Assembly: GCF_003429095.1 (NCBI RefSeq) | Contig: NZ_QVTE01000066.1 | Location: 1-64,000 of the forward strand | Length of the DNA: 64,000 bases | Source of the DNA: Peribacillus saganii | GTDB taxonomy: Bacteria > Bacillota > Bacilli > Bacillales > DSM-1321 | Reading direction: 5' to 3' | Shown: positions 17,833 to 31,400 of the stretch, piece by piece | How the letters are laid out: the number at the start of each line of letters is the position of its first letter | How positions within the stretch are numbered: position 1 is the stretch's first letter | Translations under genes and position numbers: made by a program | Notes under the pieces: model-generated | Seen by the model: only the letters and a program-made list of their open reading frames with translations | What the model was told of the DNA's origin: nothing | Database searches by the model: none

Positions 17833-19164
17833 ATGGAACAAAAACGCGATGTAGTATTGGACATAAGAGATGTTCCGTCACCGGGGCAGTGGATAACATT
17901 AAGCCTTCAGCACCTATTTGCAATGTTTGGGGCAACGGTGCTTGTACCCTTCCTGGTGGGTTTGAGCCCAGGAATCGCCTTGATTTCAAGCGGACTAGGA
18001 ACACTTGCTTATTTACTCGTAACAAAAGGGCAGATTCCTGCTTATCTTGGTTCATCTTTTGCTTTTATCTCACCAATCATTGCCGCAAAAGCTTTAGGCG
18101 GCCCGGAATCAGCTATGATCGGCTGTTTCCTGGCCGGACTTGTTTACGGAGCTGTCGCGCTGGTTATTAAAAAAATCGGCCTTGGCTGGCTAATGAACAT
18201 TTTGCCGCCAGTTGTTGTTGGCCCGGTTATCATTGTAATCGGGCTTGGGCTTGCCGGTACGGCAGTTAACATGGCAATGTACGAAAATCCGGGAGCACCT
18301 GCCGGAGAGCTTGTTTACAGCACTACCCACATCACAGTTGCTTTAATTACACTTGGGGTTACAATCGTCTGCTCTATGTTTCTTAAGGGATTCCTTGGCC
18401 TGATTCCAATCCTTATCGGCATCATCACGGGTTATACAGCTGCTTTCTTCGCTGGAATCGTTGATTTGAGCGGTGTAAAGGAAGCTGCATGGTTCCAGAT
18501 GCCGGAATTCATGATCCCATTTGCAACATACACTCCGGTCTTTTCCTGGGAAGTTGCCTTGATCATGATACCGGTTGCGATTGTAACACTGGCTGAGCAT
18601 ATCGGTCACCAAATGGTTTTAAGCAAAGTAGTTGGCAGGAACTTTATTGAAAAACCAGGCTTGCACCGTTCAGTGATGGGTGACGGGGTTGGGATTATGA
18701 TTGGTTCCCTTATCGGCGGGCCGCCATTGACGTCTTATGGTGAAAATATCGGAGTTATGGCAATTACAAGAGCATTCAGCGTCTATATTATCGGCGGAGC
18801 AGCTGTGACTGCAATCTGCTTTGGTTTCATCGGAAAAATTTCAGCACTGATCAGCTCAATCCCCTCTGCAGTTATGGGAGGAATTTCGATCCTATTATTC
18901 GGAATCATTGCTTCAAGCGGCTTGCGGATGCTGATCGATAATAAAGTAGACTTTGGCAACAACAGAAACTTAATCATTTCTTCTGTAATTCTTGTCATCG
19001 GAGTCGGCGGAGCATTTGTGAAGCTTTCAGATGGAGTATCACTTTCCGGAATGGCTCTTGCTGCTCTAATCGGAGTATTGTTAAACATAATCCTTCCTGG
19101 AAGAGAAAAAAATAGCGGTAATATGTTCGAAACGGAAAAAAAAAATAAAATAAACGCGGCTTAA
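17833..19164 (+). CDS. pyrP: Uracil permease PyrP
   Basis: 443-residue NCS2/nucleobase:cation symporter with about 12-14 membrane segments. Family motifs include VPFLVGLSPGIALISSGLGT in TM2-3, the substrate-site AEHIGHQ (about residues 254-260) and GGPPLTSYGENIGVMAITR (about 295-313). Imports uracil for salvage. Second cistron of the pyr operon, as in B. subtilis, with its own attenuator. Confidence 0.97.
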   Translation: MEQKRDVVLDIRDVPSPGQWITLSLQHLFAMFGATVLVPFLVGLSPGIALISSGLGTLAYLLVTKGQIPAYLGSSFAFISPIIAAKALGGPESAMIGCFLAGLVYGAVALVIKKIGLGWLMNILPPVVVGPVIIVIGLGLAGTAVNMAMYENPGAPAGELVYSTTHITVALITLGVTIVCSMFLKGFLGLIPILIGIITGYTAAFFAGIVDLSGVKEAAWFQMPEFMIPFATYTPVFSWEVALIMIPVAIVTLAEHIGHQMVLSKVVGRNFIEKPGLHRSVMGDGVGIMIGSLIGGPPLTSYGENIGVMAITRAFSVYIIGGAAVTAICFGFIGKISALISSIPSAVMGGISILLFGIIASSGLRMLIDNKVDFGNNRNLIISSVILVIGVGGAFVKLSDGVSLSGMALAALIGVLLNIILPGREKNSGNMFETEKKNKINAA

Positions 19165-19179
19165 ACACTTTTTAAAAGG

Positions 19180-19345
19180 TAGTCCAGAGAGGCTTAAAAG
19201 GGTGTTGGAAGTGAAGACGGTTTTTGGCTAAGCGAAAAGCTGTTCCTGCTATAAGTGTATATATCAGGAACTAGCTTCAGCTTATGCTACCCTACTTTAC
19301 CCTATTACACCCTATCCTCTCTTTTGGATAGGGTGTTTTTTTTCG
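19180..19345 (+). promoter_or_regulatory. PyrR attenuator 3 (pyrP-pyrB)
   Basis: PyrR loop AGTCCAGAGAGGCT (19181-19194) matches the B. subtilis consensus. A hairpin with arms TTCCTG and CAGGAA lies at about 19237-19276. The terminator pairs ACACCCTATCC (19307-19317) with GGATAGGGTGT (19326-19336), then T8. Unlike leaders 1 and 2, no repeat copy follows. Confidence 0.92.
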
Positions 19346-19393
19346 AAAAATATAACTGTTTAATTTCTGAAAAAATTGAAGGGAACGATACCT

Positions 19394-20329
19394 ATGAATT
19401 CTTTACTGACAATGAATGAGCTGCAGGTTCGCGAAATTAATGAAATTCTTAAAGATGCGCATAGTTTTGCAGAGGGAAGGCAGTGGGCACCGGGAAAAAA
19501 GCTTTTTGTAGCCAACCTCTTTTTTGAACCAAGCACAAGAACAAAAAGCAGCTTTGAAGTTGCTGAAAGAAGACTAGGACTCGATGTGATACATTTTGAT
19601 GCTGAAACATCAAGTGTCCAAAAGGGAGAAACTTTGTACGATACAGCAAAGACTCTGCAATCTATAGGTGTCGGTGCCCTAGTTATCCGCCATGAACAAG
19701 ACAGGTACTTTGATGAACTTAAAGGAAAGCTAAACATCCCGGTCATCAACGCAGGTGATGGCTGCGGAAACCATCCGACACAATCACTTTTGGACTTATT
19801 AACAATCCAGCAGGAATTTGGCAGTTTGCGACGATTAAAGATTGCAATTATCGGAGATATCAGGCACAGCCGAGTTGCCCGTTCCAATGCAGATGCGCTT
19901 TCAAGACTTGGAGCAGAAGTCGTATTCTCGGGTCCAAAGGAATGGATGGATTTTAGCCTTGAGTCTGGAAGTTATGAAAATATTGATAGTGCAATTAAAA
20001 CAGCAGATGTAGTTATGCTGCTGCGCATTCAGCATGAAAGGCATTCAGGAGATTCCTCTGCACCGGATGGTGATTACCTGTCAAGCTTTGGCATGACGAA
20101 GGAAAGAGAGCGTTCAATGAAGCCAAAGGCCATTATTATGCATCCCGCTCCTGTAAACCGGGGAATGGAAATAGATAGTGAATTAGTTGAATGCGACCGT
20201 TCGAGAATATTTAAACAAATGGAGAACGGTGTATTTGTAAGAATGGCAGTTTTAAAGAGAGCATTCGAAAAAGCTGAAGGAGGAAACATTTATGAAGCTC
20301 ATAATCAAAAATGGTTCGTTGCTAACTGA
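19394..20329 (+). CDS. pyrB: Aspartate carbamoyltransferase catalytic subunit
   Basis: 311 residues. Makes carbamoyl-aspartate from carbamoyl phosphate and Asp. Carbamoyl phosphate motif [13 protein letters not shown] (about 44-56), HPTQSLLDL and [10 protein letters not shown] are present. Bacillus ATCase is an unregulated trimer and no pyrI follows. ATG 19394 follows GAAGGGA at 9 bases and gives the family N terminus; TTG 19376 is in frame but lies before that site. Confidence 0.97.
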   Translation: MNSLLTMNELQVREINEILKDAHSFAEGRQWAPGKKLFVANLFFEPSTRTKSSFEVAERRLGLDVIHFDAETSSVQKGETLYDTAKTLQSIGVGALVIRHEQDRYFDELKGKLNIPVINAGDGCGNHPTQSLLDLLTIQQEFGSLRRLKIAIIGDIRHSRVARSNADALSRLGAEVVFSGPKEWMDFSLESGSYENIDSAIKTADVVMLLRIQHERHSGDSSAPDGDYLSSFGMTKERERSMKPKAIIMHPAPVNRGMEIDSELVECDRSRIFKQMENGVFVRMAVLKRAFEKAEGGNIYEAHNQKWFVAN

Positions 20330-21578
20330 GGAAGGCAATCTGAAGAAAGCAGATATTAAAATAGATGGGAAAATAATTTCCGAAATTACAGAGAATATGG
20401 AGGGGGCCGATTATGAAACAATTGATGCTTCCGGACTGCTTGTCGCACCAGGTTTGATCGATCTCCATGTCCATTTAAGGGAACCGGGCGGAGAGAAAAA
20501 GGAGACGATCGAGACGGGTACCTATGCAGCGGCGAAAGGCGGTTTTACAACAATTGCAGCCATGCCCAACACCCGTCCGGTTCCAGATACTAAGGAACAA
20601 ATAGAATGGCTTATTAATAGGATTGAAGAAACAGGGCATGTCAGAGTGCTGCCATATGGATCAATTACAACGCGCCAGCTTGGCCGAGAGCTGACGGATT
20701 TTGCCGCAATGAAAAAGTCAGGGGCTTTTGCCTTCACTGATGATGGTGTAGGCGTACAGGAGGCCGGCTTGATGCTAGAAGCCATGAAACAAGCTGCTGC
20801 ACAGAATGTTGCAATCGTTGCCCATTGTGAGGACAATTCATTAATCAATAAAGGAGCTGTACACGAAGGGACTTTTTCACTAAGCCAAGGTCTAAGAGGA
20901 ATTCCGTCTGTGTGCGAATCTGTACATATCGCAAGGGACGTGCTTCTTGCCGAGGCAGCGGGCTGCCATTACCATGTGTGCCATATTAGCACGAAGGAAT
21001 CTGTCAGAGTAGTAAGGGATGCGAAAAGGGCAGGCATCCGCGTAACAGCCGAAGTTAGTCCGCATCACCTGCTGCTTTGTGATGAAGACATTCCAGGAAT
21101 GGACACCAATTATAAAATGAACCCTCCATTAAGAGGCAAAGAGGACAGAGAAGCACTTATTGCAGGGCTATTAGATGGAACGATCGATTTTATTGCGACA
21201 GACCATGCACCGCATACCGCAGAGGAAAAGGAAGAAGGAATGGAAATGGCCCCTTTTGGTATTGTTGGGCTAGAAACCGCGTTCCCGCTGCTGTACACAA
21301 ATTTTGTCCGTACCAACAAAATAACGCTAAAGCAGCTAGTTGACTTTCTTACAGTAAAACCTGCAGAGAGCTTTGGACTTCCTTTTGGAGAACTGAAAGC
21401 CGGCGGTATCGCTGATATTGTGTTAATAGATTTAGAGAATGAGAGTTCGATTGACAAGAATAGCTTCGTGTCAAAGGGAAAAAACACACCGTTTCACGGC
21501 CTTACATGCTTTGGGTGGCCGGCAATGACGATCGCAGAAGGTAAAATAGCCTGGAAAAAGGAGACAGTTAACCTATGA
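20292..21578 (+). CDS. pyrC: Dihydroorotase
   Basis: 428-residue class I dihydroorotase (amidohydrolase), cyclising carbamoyl-aspartate to dihydroorotate. Metal ligands are visible in [12 protein letters not shown] (about 56-67), the [17 protein letters not shown] and IATDHAPHT motifs. It starts inside pyrB (38-base overlap) after AAGGAGGAAAC. The stop overlaps carA by 4 bases. Confidence 0.97.
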   Translation: MKLIIKNGSLLTEEGNLKKADIKIDGKIISEITENMEGADYETIDASGLLVAPGLIDLHVHLREPGGEKKETIETGTYAAAKGGFTTIAAMPNTRPVPDTKEQIEWLINRIEETGHVRVLPYGSITTRQLGRELTDFAAMKKSGAFAFTDDGVGVQEAGLMLEAMKQAAAQNVAIVAHCEDNSLINKGAVHEGTFSLSQGLRGIPSVCESVHIARDVLLAEAAGCHYHVCHISTKESVRVVRDAKRAGIRVTAEVSPHHLLLCDEDIPGMDTNYKMNPPLRGKEDREALIAGLLDGTIDFIATDHAPHTAEEKEEGMEMAPFGIVGLETAFPLLYTNFVRTNKITLKQLVDFLTVKPAESFGLPFGELKAGGIADIVLIDLENESSIDKNSFVSKGKNTPFHGLTCFGWPAMTIAEGKIAWKKETVNL

Positions 21579-22681
21579 AAAGACAGCTCATCTTAGAGGA
21601 TGGAACAATATTTACAGGTGAAGGTTTTGGCAGCAATGTGGATAAAGTTGGCGAAGTTGTTTTTAATACCGGGATGACTGGCTATCAGGAAATTATGTCG
21701 GATCCTTCTTACTGCGCACAGATCGTAACCCTCACATACCCCTTGATAGGGAATTATGGCATCAACCGCGATGACTTTGAGTCAATCATCCCTGCGGTTC
21801 ATGGATTAATAGTGAAGGAAGCAGCGGAATATCCGTCAAACTGGAGAAGCCAGATCTCACTCGATGAGTATTTAAAACAGAAAAATATCCCAGGAATCAG
21901 CGGTATTGATACGAGAAAGCTGACAAGAATTATCCGCAAATACGGGACATTGAAGGGCTCAATATGCAGCATGGAAAACAGTGCGGCTGAAGTAATTCAG
22001 CAGCTAAAAGCTACAGTTACACCAACCGACCAGGTAAAACGGGTATCAACCAAAACGGCTTACCCAAGTCCAGGCCGCGGCAGCAGAGTTGTCCTAGTTG
22101 ATTTCGGTATGAAGCACGGAATTTTAAGGGAATTAAATAATCGCAATTGTGACATTGTAGTGGTTCCTTACAATGTAACGGCAGAAGAAGTGCTGAGCCT
22201 GTCTCCGGATGGCATCATGCTGTCAAATGGCCCTGGAGACCCAAAGGATGTTAAAGAAGCAATCGAAATGATAAAAGGAGTTCAGGGAAAAGTGCCTTTG
22301 TTTGGAATCTGCCTGGGACATCAGCTGTTTGCCCTTGCTAATGGAGCGGATACAGAAAAAATGAAATTTGGCCACCGAGGTTCCAATCATCCGGTGAAAG
22401 ACTTGGAAACTGGCAAAATTGCTTTGACTTCCCAGAACCATGGCTACACAGTTCAAACGGATTCACTTAAACATACAAATCTCAAAGTAACTCATATAGC
22501 ATTAAACGATGGCACTGTCGAAGGCTTGGCACACACAGAATATCCGGCCTTTACTGTCCAGTACCACCCGGAATCATCACCGGGACCAGAAGATGCCAAT
22601 TACTTATTCGATGAATTCATGAATATGATTGAAGCTGTTAATAAGGAAGGGGAAAAATTATGCCTAAACGCACAGATATAA
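21575..22681 (+). CDS. carA: Carbamoyl-phosphate synthase small subunit (pyrimidine-specific)
   Basis: 368-residue glutaminase subunit, called pyrAA in B. subtilis. N-terminal CPSase domain and C-terminal class I glutamine amidotransferase with catalytic Cys in [13 protein letters not shown] (about 244-256) and the His/Glu pair in [13 protein letters not shown]. Feeds ammonia to CarB. Overlaps pyrC by ATGA and carB by 22 bases. Confidence 0.97.
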   Translation: MKRQLILEDGTIFTGEGFGSNVDKVGEVVFNTGMTGYQEIMSDPSYCAQIVTLTYPLIGNYGINRDDFESIIPAVHGLIVKEAAEYPSNWRSQISLDEYLKQKNIPGISGIDTRKLTRIIRKYGTLKGSICSMENSAAEVIQQLKATVTPTDQVKRVSTKTAYPSPGRGSRVVLVDFGMKHGILRELNNRNCDIVVVPYNVTAEEVLSLSPDGIMLSNGPGDPKDVKEAIEMIKGVQGKVPLFGICLGHQLFALANGADTEKMKFGHRGSNHPVKDLETGKIALTSQNHGYTVQTDSLKHTNLKVTHIALNDGTVEGLAHTEYPAFTVQYHPESSPGPEDANYLFDEFMNMIEAVNKEGEKLCLNAQI

Positions 22682-25600
22682 AAAGCATCCTAGTTATTGG
22701 TTCTGGCCCAATTGTAATCGGCCAGGCAGCAGAATTTGACTATGCAGGCACACAGGCTTGTATAGCATTGCGTGAAGAAGGCTACAGGGTAATTCTCGTA
22801 AACTCCAATCCTGCGACAATCATGACAGATACAGAAATTGCCGACGCAGTGTATATTGAACCGCTGACTTTGGAATTTGTGAGCAAAATTATCCGCAAGG
22901 AACGCCCGGATGCCATGCTTCCAACGCTTGGCGGACAGACAGGACTGAACATGGCAGTTGAATTATCTAAATCTGGTGTATTGGAAGAATGCGGCGTTGA
23001 AATTTTGGGAACAAAGCTTTCCGCGATCGAACAGGCAGAAGACAGGGATTTATTCCGTACCTTAATGAACAAGCTTGGCGAACCGGTACCTGACAGCGAT
23101 ATTGTCCATACCACAGAAGAAGCGCTCCGGTTTGTGGAACGAGTAGGCTACCCTGTAATTGTCCGCCCTGCTTTTACACTCGGCGGAACGGGAGGCGGCA
23201 TTTGTTCGGACGAAGCTGAACTGCTGGAAATCGTAACAGGCGGACTGAAGCACAGTCCGGTAAACCAGTGCTTGCTAGAAAAAAGCATTGCCGGAATGAA
23301 AGAAATTGAATACGAAGTAATGCGCGACTCCAACGATAATGCAATTGTTGTCTGCAATATGGAAAACATCGATCCAGTGGGGGTCCATACAGGTGATTCT
23401 ATCGTCGTTGCACCTAGCCAGACGCTGAGCGACCGGGAATACCAGCTTCTGCGGAATACCTCATTAAAAATCATCAGGGCGCTTAAAATTGAAGGCGGCT
23501 GCAACGTCCAGCTTGCACTTGACCCATACAGCTTCCAGTATTACGTCATTGAAGTAAACCCGCGTGTCAGCAGATCATCAGCGCTTGCTTCCAAAGCAAC
23601 AGGCTATCCGATTGCAAAACTAGCTGCGAAAATTGCAGTTGGCCTGACGCTTGATGAAATGATGAATCCTGTTACGGGAAAAACATATGCAAGCTTTGAA
23701 CCAGCGCTGGATTATGTAGTTTCCAAAATTCCGCGCTGGCCATTTGATAAATTTGAGTCAGCCAACCGCAGGCTTGGTACTCAAATGAAGGCTACCGGTG
23801 AAGTTATGGCAATCGGCCGTACCTTTGAAGAATCCATCTTGAAGGCGGTCCGTTCACTAGAAGCTGGCTTTTTCCATCTTGAATTGAAGGATGCTGACCG
23901 GATAAGCGATGAACTGATTGAAAAAAGAATCCGCAAAGCCGGAGACGAGCGTTTATTTTACATTGGGGAGGCTTTAAGAAGAGGAGTAACGATTGAACTG
24001 CTTCACGAGTGGAGTGCGATCGACCTTTTCTTCCTGCATAAATTCCATAAAATCGTTGCATTTGAACAAGTGCTGCGGGAAAACCCTTATGACAAGGAAG
24101 CGGGCGAAAAAGCAAAAAGGATGGGCTTCAGTGATCGGACCGTGGCTGCGCTCTGGAATACAAATGAAAAGACTGTGTATGAATGGCGCAAGGAAAAGGG
24201 TATTATCCCGGTTTATAAAATGGTTGATACATGCGCAGCGGAATTTGAATCTGAAACACCTTATTTTTACGGTTCGTATGAGGATGAGAATGAATCAGTT
24301 GTCAGTGACAGGAAAAGCGTCGTAGTCCTTGGTTCAGGACCGATCAGGATTGGCCAGGGCGTTGAGTTCGACTATGCGACTGTCCATTCCGTCTGGGCGA
24401 TTCGCGAAGCGGGTTATGAAGCAATCATTATCAATAATAATCCGGAGACAGTTTCTACTGATTTCAGCATCTCAGACAAGCTTTATTTTGAACCGCTAAC
24501 TATCGAGGATGTTATGAGCATTATTGATCTTGAAAAGCCGATTGGTGCAGTCGTCCAGTTTGGGGGACAAACAGCAATCAATCTTGCTGATGCATTAGTA
24601 GATCGGGGCGTGAAGATACTTGGAACATCACTTGAGGATGTGGACAGAGCTGAAAACCGGGATAAATTTGAGCATGCTTTAACAGAGCTTGACATTCCGC
24701 AGCCACTTGGAAAAACGGCAGTATCCGTGAAAGAAGCCGTGTTGATTGCTGAGGAAATCGGCTACCCTTTGCTTGTCCGGCCTTCCTATGTACTTGGCGG
24801 CCGGGCAATGGAAATTGTCTATAAGCAGGAAGAACTGCTTCATTATATGAAAAATGCCGTGAATGTAAATCCGGAACATCCAGTATTAGTTGACCGCTAT
24901 TTATATGGAAAGGAAATCGAAGTTGATGCGATTTCCGATGGGAAAGATGTAGTGATTCCTGGAATTATGGAGCATATCGAGCGGGCCGGAGTTCACTCCG
25001 GAGATTCAATTGCTGTTTATCCTCCGCAGAGCATCAGTATTGAAATAAAAAATAAGATTGTTGAATATACAACCCGTCTTGCCAAAGGGCTCAATATTAT
25101 CGGCCTGTTAAATATTCAGTATGTTGTCAGCAAGGGTGAGGTATTTGTTCTTGAAGTGAATCCGCGCTCCAGCCGGACGGTGCCATTTTTAAGCAAAATC
25201 ACGAATGTGCCGATGGCCAATATTGCTACGAAAGTGATTCTGGGGCAATCGCTGGCATCTATGGGTTATGACAGCGGGCTTGTGCCTGATAAACAGGGAG
25301 TTTATGTAAAGGTGCCTGTGTTTTCTTTTGCCAAGCTGAGAAGGGTCGATATAACGCTTGGGCCTGAAATGAAATCCACCGGTGAGGTTATGGGAAAAGA
25401 CAGCACAATGGAAAAGGCATTATATAAAGGCTTATTGGCCTCCGGTATGAAAATTAGAGAGCATGGTTCTGTGCTTCTGACGGTGGCTGACAAGGATAAA
25501 CAAGAGGCTTTGAATCTTGCAAAAAGATTTCATAGTATCGGCTACCGATTGATTGCCACGAGCGGTACTGCTTCTGCAATAAAAGAAGCAGGGATACCGG

Positions 25601-25883
25601 TAGGGGAAACAGACAAAATCGGAGGTGAAGGCCATACACTTCTTGATGTTATTAGGACCGGCGAAGCACAGCTGATTATTAACACACTTACAAAAGGAAA
25701 GCAGCCTGAAAGGGACGGATTCCGGATTAGAAGAGAGGCTGTCGAAAATGGCATCCCTTGCTTGACTTCCCTTGATACTGCAGATGCGATACTTAAGGTT
25801 CTTGAGTCTATGACTTTCTCAGCCGAACCAATGAAAAAAACAGTGGAGAATGAATCAGTAAAGAACCCTGAGGTGACAATTAT

Positions 25884-25887
<4 letters not shown>
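22660..25887 (+). CDS. carB: Carbamoyl-phosphate synthase large subunit (pyrimidine-specific)
   Basis: 1075 residues, called pyrAB in B. subtilis. Two homologous ATP-grasp halves (about 1-400 and 550-940), an oligomerisation region, and a C-terminal MGS-like allosteric domain (about 945-1050) that would bind UMP or PRPP. Both halves show paired signatures such as [20 protein letters not shown] and [18 protein letters not shown], and [10 protein letters not shown] / [10 protein letters not shown]. Full length. Confidence 0.98.
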
Positions 25888-28285
<2,398 letters not shown>

Positions 28286-28289
<4 letters not shown>

Positions 28290-28918
28290 AAGACTATCTT
28301 GCTGGAAAATTATTAGAAATAAAAGCTGTATATTTGCAGCCGAATAACCCTTTTACTTGGTCTTCGGGAATAAAATCTCCCATTTATTGCGATAACAGAC
28401 TGACCCTTTCTTATCCGGAATTACGTAAGGAGATTGCAAAAGGCCTTCAAGTTCTGATAGAAGAGAAGTTCCCTGACACAGAAATAATTGCAGGGACAGC
28501 AACAGCTGGAATTCCTCATGCTGCCTGGGTGAGTGACTTGATGAATCTCCCTATGTGTTATGTCCGCTCCAGTGCAAAAGGACACGGAAAGGGTAACCAG
28601 ATTGAAGGTCAGGTGAAAACCGGACAAAATGTCGTAGTTATTGAAGATTTGATTTCTACTGGCGGGAGTTCGATTACTGCTGTTAAGGCGCTTCGTGAAG
28701 CGGGCTGCAATGTATTAGGGGTAGCTTCAATTTTTACATACGGAATGGAAAAAGCTGAGCAGCAATTTGCCCAAGCAGGGATCCCTGCTTACGCATTAAG
28801 CGATTATTCTACTTTAATCAATGTTGCAAAAGATCAAGATTATATTGAAGGAAAAGATATGAAAAAGCTTGAAACGTGGCGGGAAAACCCGGCCGGCACA
28901 GAATGGCTGGAAGGATAA
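28286..28918 (+). CDS. pyrE: Orotate phosphoribosyltransferase
   Basis: 210 residues. Joins orotate to PRPP to form OMP. PRPP motif [13 protein letters not shown] (about 112-124) and the flexible-loop [11 protein letters not shown]. Start is TTG 28286, overlapping the pyrF stop, with GGGAGGGTG before it. Last gene of the operon. Confidence 0.97.
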
Positions 28919-29036
28919 GCTCAGCGGATTTGAGGATTATGTTTGAGACAACTTAAAAAAGTATACAAACTGAGCCACAATGCAAAATCATAGGAAAAGC
29001 TAGCAGGTAACGCATATAAAATTTACAGAAAAACTT

Positions 29037-29071
29037 AAACAAGGAGTCCATTGATGGAACTCCTTGTTTGC
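29037..29071. terminator. Bidirectional terminator between pyrE and rqcH
   Basis: AAACAAGGAGT and ACTCCTTGTTT pair perfectly, with A-rich and T-rich flanks. It would end the pyr operon on + and rqcH on -. Bases 28919-29036 show nothing else. Confidence 0.9.
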
Positions 29072-29086
29072 ATTGATTTGTTGAAT

Positions 29087-30835
29087 CTATTTTATTTTTT
29101 TATCGCTTTGCTGCTTGGGCACTATTCGTTCTTTTAGAGCAAGAACAAGATCCGGATCAGGAGTGACATATACCGTTTGCTGATTATCATATATTACGAA
29201 CCCAGGCTTTGATCCGTTAGGCTTTTTAACATGGCGAACCTTGGTGAAATCAACCGGAACAGAACTGGATTCCTTCGCTTTACTGTAAAATGCTGCAATA
29301 TTGGCAGCTTCCATGATTGTCTTTTTAGATGGGTTTTCATTGCGAATAACGACATGCGACCCTGGGATATCTTTCGTATGGAGCCAGATCTCGTCTCTCC
29401 TTGCAAATTTATTAGTCAAGTAATCATTCTGTTTATTGTTCTTTCCTACAAAAATGGTGTCTCCTTCAGAAGATAAATAAGTTTCAAGCAGTGGTTTGGC
29501 GTTGGCAGGCTTTTTCATACCTTTTTTCTGCCGTTGTCTGATATAGCCTTCCTCTTGAAGTTCTTCCCTTATTTCATCAATATCCCTAGGCGACGCTGAT
29601 AACAGCTGCTGAAGAAGCATTTCAAAATAAGCAGTTTCCGTCTCGGCTTTTTCAATTTGCTCAAGGACAATTCCAACCGCATTTTTTGCTTTTTGGTATC
29701 GTGTAAAATACTTTTGCGCATTTTCTGACGGTGTTTTTTGCGGATCAAGCGGAATGATAACAGTTCCGCCTTCCTCATCGTAATAATTTAACACCCCAAT
29801 TTCCTTCATGCCCCGCTGCATCTGGTACAGATTGGCAGTCAATAATTCCCCGAACAGCTGGTACTGATCCGCTTTCTCACTTTCCTGCAAAGTCCGCTTC
29901 AGTTTCCTGATTTTATTGGTGTTTTTCTCTATCTCATTCGAGATGAACCGCTCAAGGTCATTACCCTGCTGCCTAACACGGTCCCGTTCCGCCTTTCCAA
30001 AGTAAAACCTGTCCAGCATTACCGACAGGCTGGAAAACAAACGCTTGTTACCAGAAAGATGCTGCAGCTCAAGCATATAAAAAGACTCTTTGCCGTTTTG
30101 TTCCATAATGGAAGGCTGATATTTCCTGCTGGCAATGTCACTGATAAGGTCAAAAAATGCATCCGGCAGAGTATTTCGGTTGGCTAAACCTGCCCGATGA
30201 ACTGCCTCTTTGGCAAGCAGCGGCGATACACCGGCAAAATTGGAAACAAGCTGCTTATCCAGTTTGCCAGTGTTAAAGTCGATCCTTCCCAGTAGGTCAT
30301 CTTTTCCGCTTTCAAATGGATTCATCTTTTCCTGGGCAGGAGGGGCGATATAGGTCTGTCCAGGCAGAACAGTCCGGTAGCTGTTAACTGCCAGTGAAAC
30401 ATGCTTGATGCTATCAAGAATCATTTTCGTTTCCTTATCGATCAGGACAATATTACTGTGCCTGCCCATAATTTCGATTATCAGCTGACGGGAAGAAATG
30501 TCACCCAATTCATTTCTTCCCTTTGCCTCTAAAACAATGATGCGGTCAAGAGCAGATTGATAAATATCTTCAATTACGTATCCTTCTAAATGCTTTCGCA
30601 TCAGCATGCAAAACATAGGAGGTGTCTGTGGATTTTCATAGCTTTCCTGTGTCAGCTGGACCCTTGCATAACTTGGATGGGCGGAAAGAAGCAATTTATG
30701 GTTTTTCCCTGCTGCCCGGATCAGAATAATTATTTCATTTTTATATGGCTGATGGATTTTATTTATCCGCCCGCCCTTTAAATTGGCTGAAAGCTCTTCA
30801 GCCATTGCTTTTGTAAAAAGACCGTCAAACGACAT
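29087..30835 (-). CDS. rqcH: Ribosome quality control protein RqcH (YloA)
   Basis: 582 residues of the NEMF/Rqc2/FbpA family. It binds split 50S subunits with stalled peptidyl-tRNA and directs C-terminal alanine tailing that marks the peptide for degradation. N-terminal NFACT-N domain with the tRNA-Ala-critical pair at D97-R98 (in ALDRIIVLE), helix-hairpin-helix and coiled coils (about 280-430), and C-terminal NFACT-R domain (about 455-560: [18 protein letters not shown]). Older names include fibronectin-binding protein FbpA. One of only two minus-strand genes here; ribosome site AAAGGAAG. Confidence 0.95.
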   Translation of the reverse strand: MSFDGLFTKAMAEELSANLKGGRINKIHQPYKNEIIILIRAAGKNHKLLLSAHPSYARVQLTQESYENPQTPPMFCMLMRKHLEGYVIEDIYQSALDRIIVLEAKGRNELGDISSRQLIIEIMGRHSNIVLIDKETKMILDSIKHVSLAVNSYRTVLPGQTYIAPPAQEKMNPFESGKDDLLGRIDFNTGKLDKQLVSNFAGVSPLLAKEAVHRAGLANRNTLPDAFFDLISDIASRKYQPSIMEQNGKESFYMLELQHLSGNKRLFSSLSVMLDRFYFGKAERDRVRQQGNDLERFISNEIEKNTNKIRKLKRTLQESEKADQYQLFGELLTANLYQMQRGMKEIGVLNYYDEEGGTVIIPLDPQKTPSENAQKYFTRYQKAKNAVGIVLEQIEKAETETAYFEMLLQQLLSASPRDIDEIREELQEEGYIRQRQKKGMKKPANAKPLLETYLSSEGDTIFVGKNNKQNDYLTNKFARRDEIWLHTKDIPGSHVVIRNENPSKKTIMEAANIAAFYSKAKESSSVPVDFTKVRHVKKPNGSKPGFVIYDNQQTVYVTPDPDLVLALKERIVPKQQSDKKIK

Positions 30836-31110
30836 AGTAATAACTTCCTTTGCTCATTTATGTAGGCAGAAAAGGCTTTTTATCCCAATTCTCCCAGTTT
30901 TATTCGAAGCTGGATCCATATAGCAATATATACCCGCCAGTCCCAGGCTAAAGCCTTCTTTCATATAATCCATCCGTTTACCCAATCTGCTAGCCTAGGT
31001 GCAATTACTCAGGATCATCAGTATAGACGATTTGTATAGAAAAACGCTCTGAAACTGATCGGGCTGCTTTCGCTGGTTACTTCTTAATTAAAAAATCATT
31101 TTAACCCAAG

Positions 31111-31310
31111 CTATCCAGCTCCAGCACCCAGCCCCGACGCACAGGACGTCGGCCTTGAGGTCATAAGCTAAGCACTTCGGAAGGCAAAAAGCGCCCTCTG
31201 TCAAGCTTGGCTTATGCTTGCCGGAGGCCCACACGATGCGGGTCAGAATGGCGTTGCCACAGGACGTGGCGCCTTTAGCCGTTCTTCCTTTTAAATGCTT
31301 CCGCTTTAAA
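31111..31310 (+). repeat. Dispersed structured repeat, copy R6 (long form), before the Ca-ATPase
   Basis: Begins ATCCAGCTCCAGCACCCAGC without the usual GTACAGATG. Stems seen: CGACG-CACAGGA-CGTCG (31135-31151), CATAAGC (31162-31168) with GCTTATG (31210-31216), a CCCAC/GCGGG hairpin with one mismatch, and AATGGC (31247-31252) with GCCGTT (31278-31283) enclosing GCCAC-AGGAC-GTGGC. The 3' end has decayed (AAATGCTTCCGCTTTAAA). It points toward the downstream gene and away from rqcH. Bases 30836-31110 hold no recognisable gene or signal. Confidence 0.85.
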
Positions 31311-31400
31311 TTATAGCATTTTTCTGGACGAGTCTGAATAAGCATGAACTATGAGCAACACCGGGTTAGTTTAATTAAGAAGGGGAAGTGTGATGCGCAC

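Noticed and set aside
19195-19300. CTAGCTTCAGC before pyrB as another repeat copy
   Set aside because: Only about 11 bases match, and they fall inside the hairpin of PyrR attenuator 3, which explains them better.
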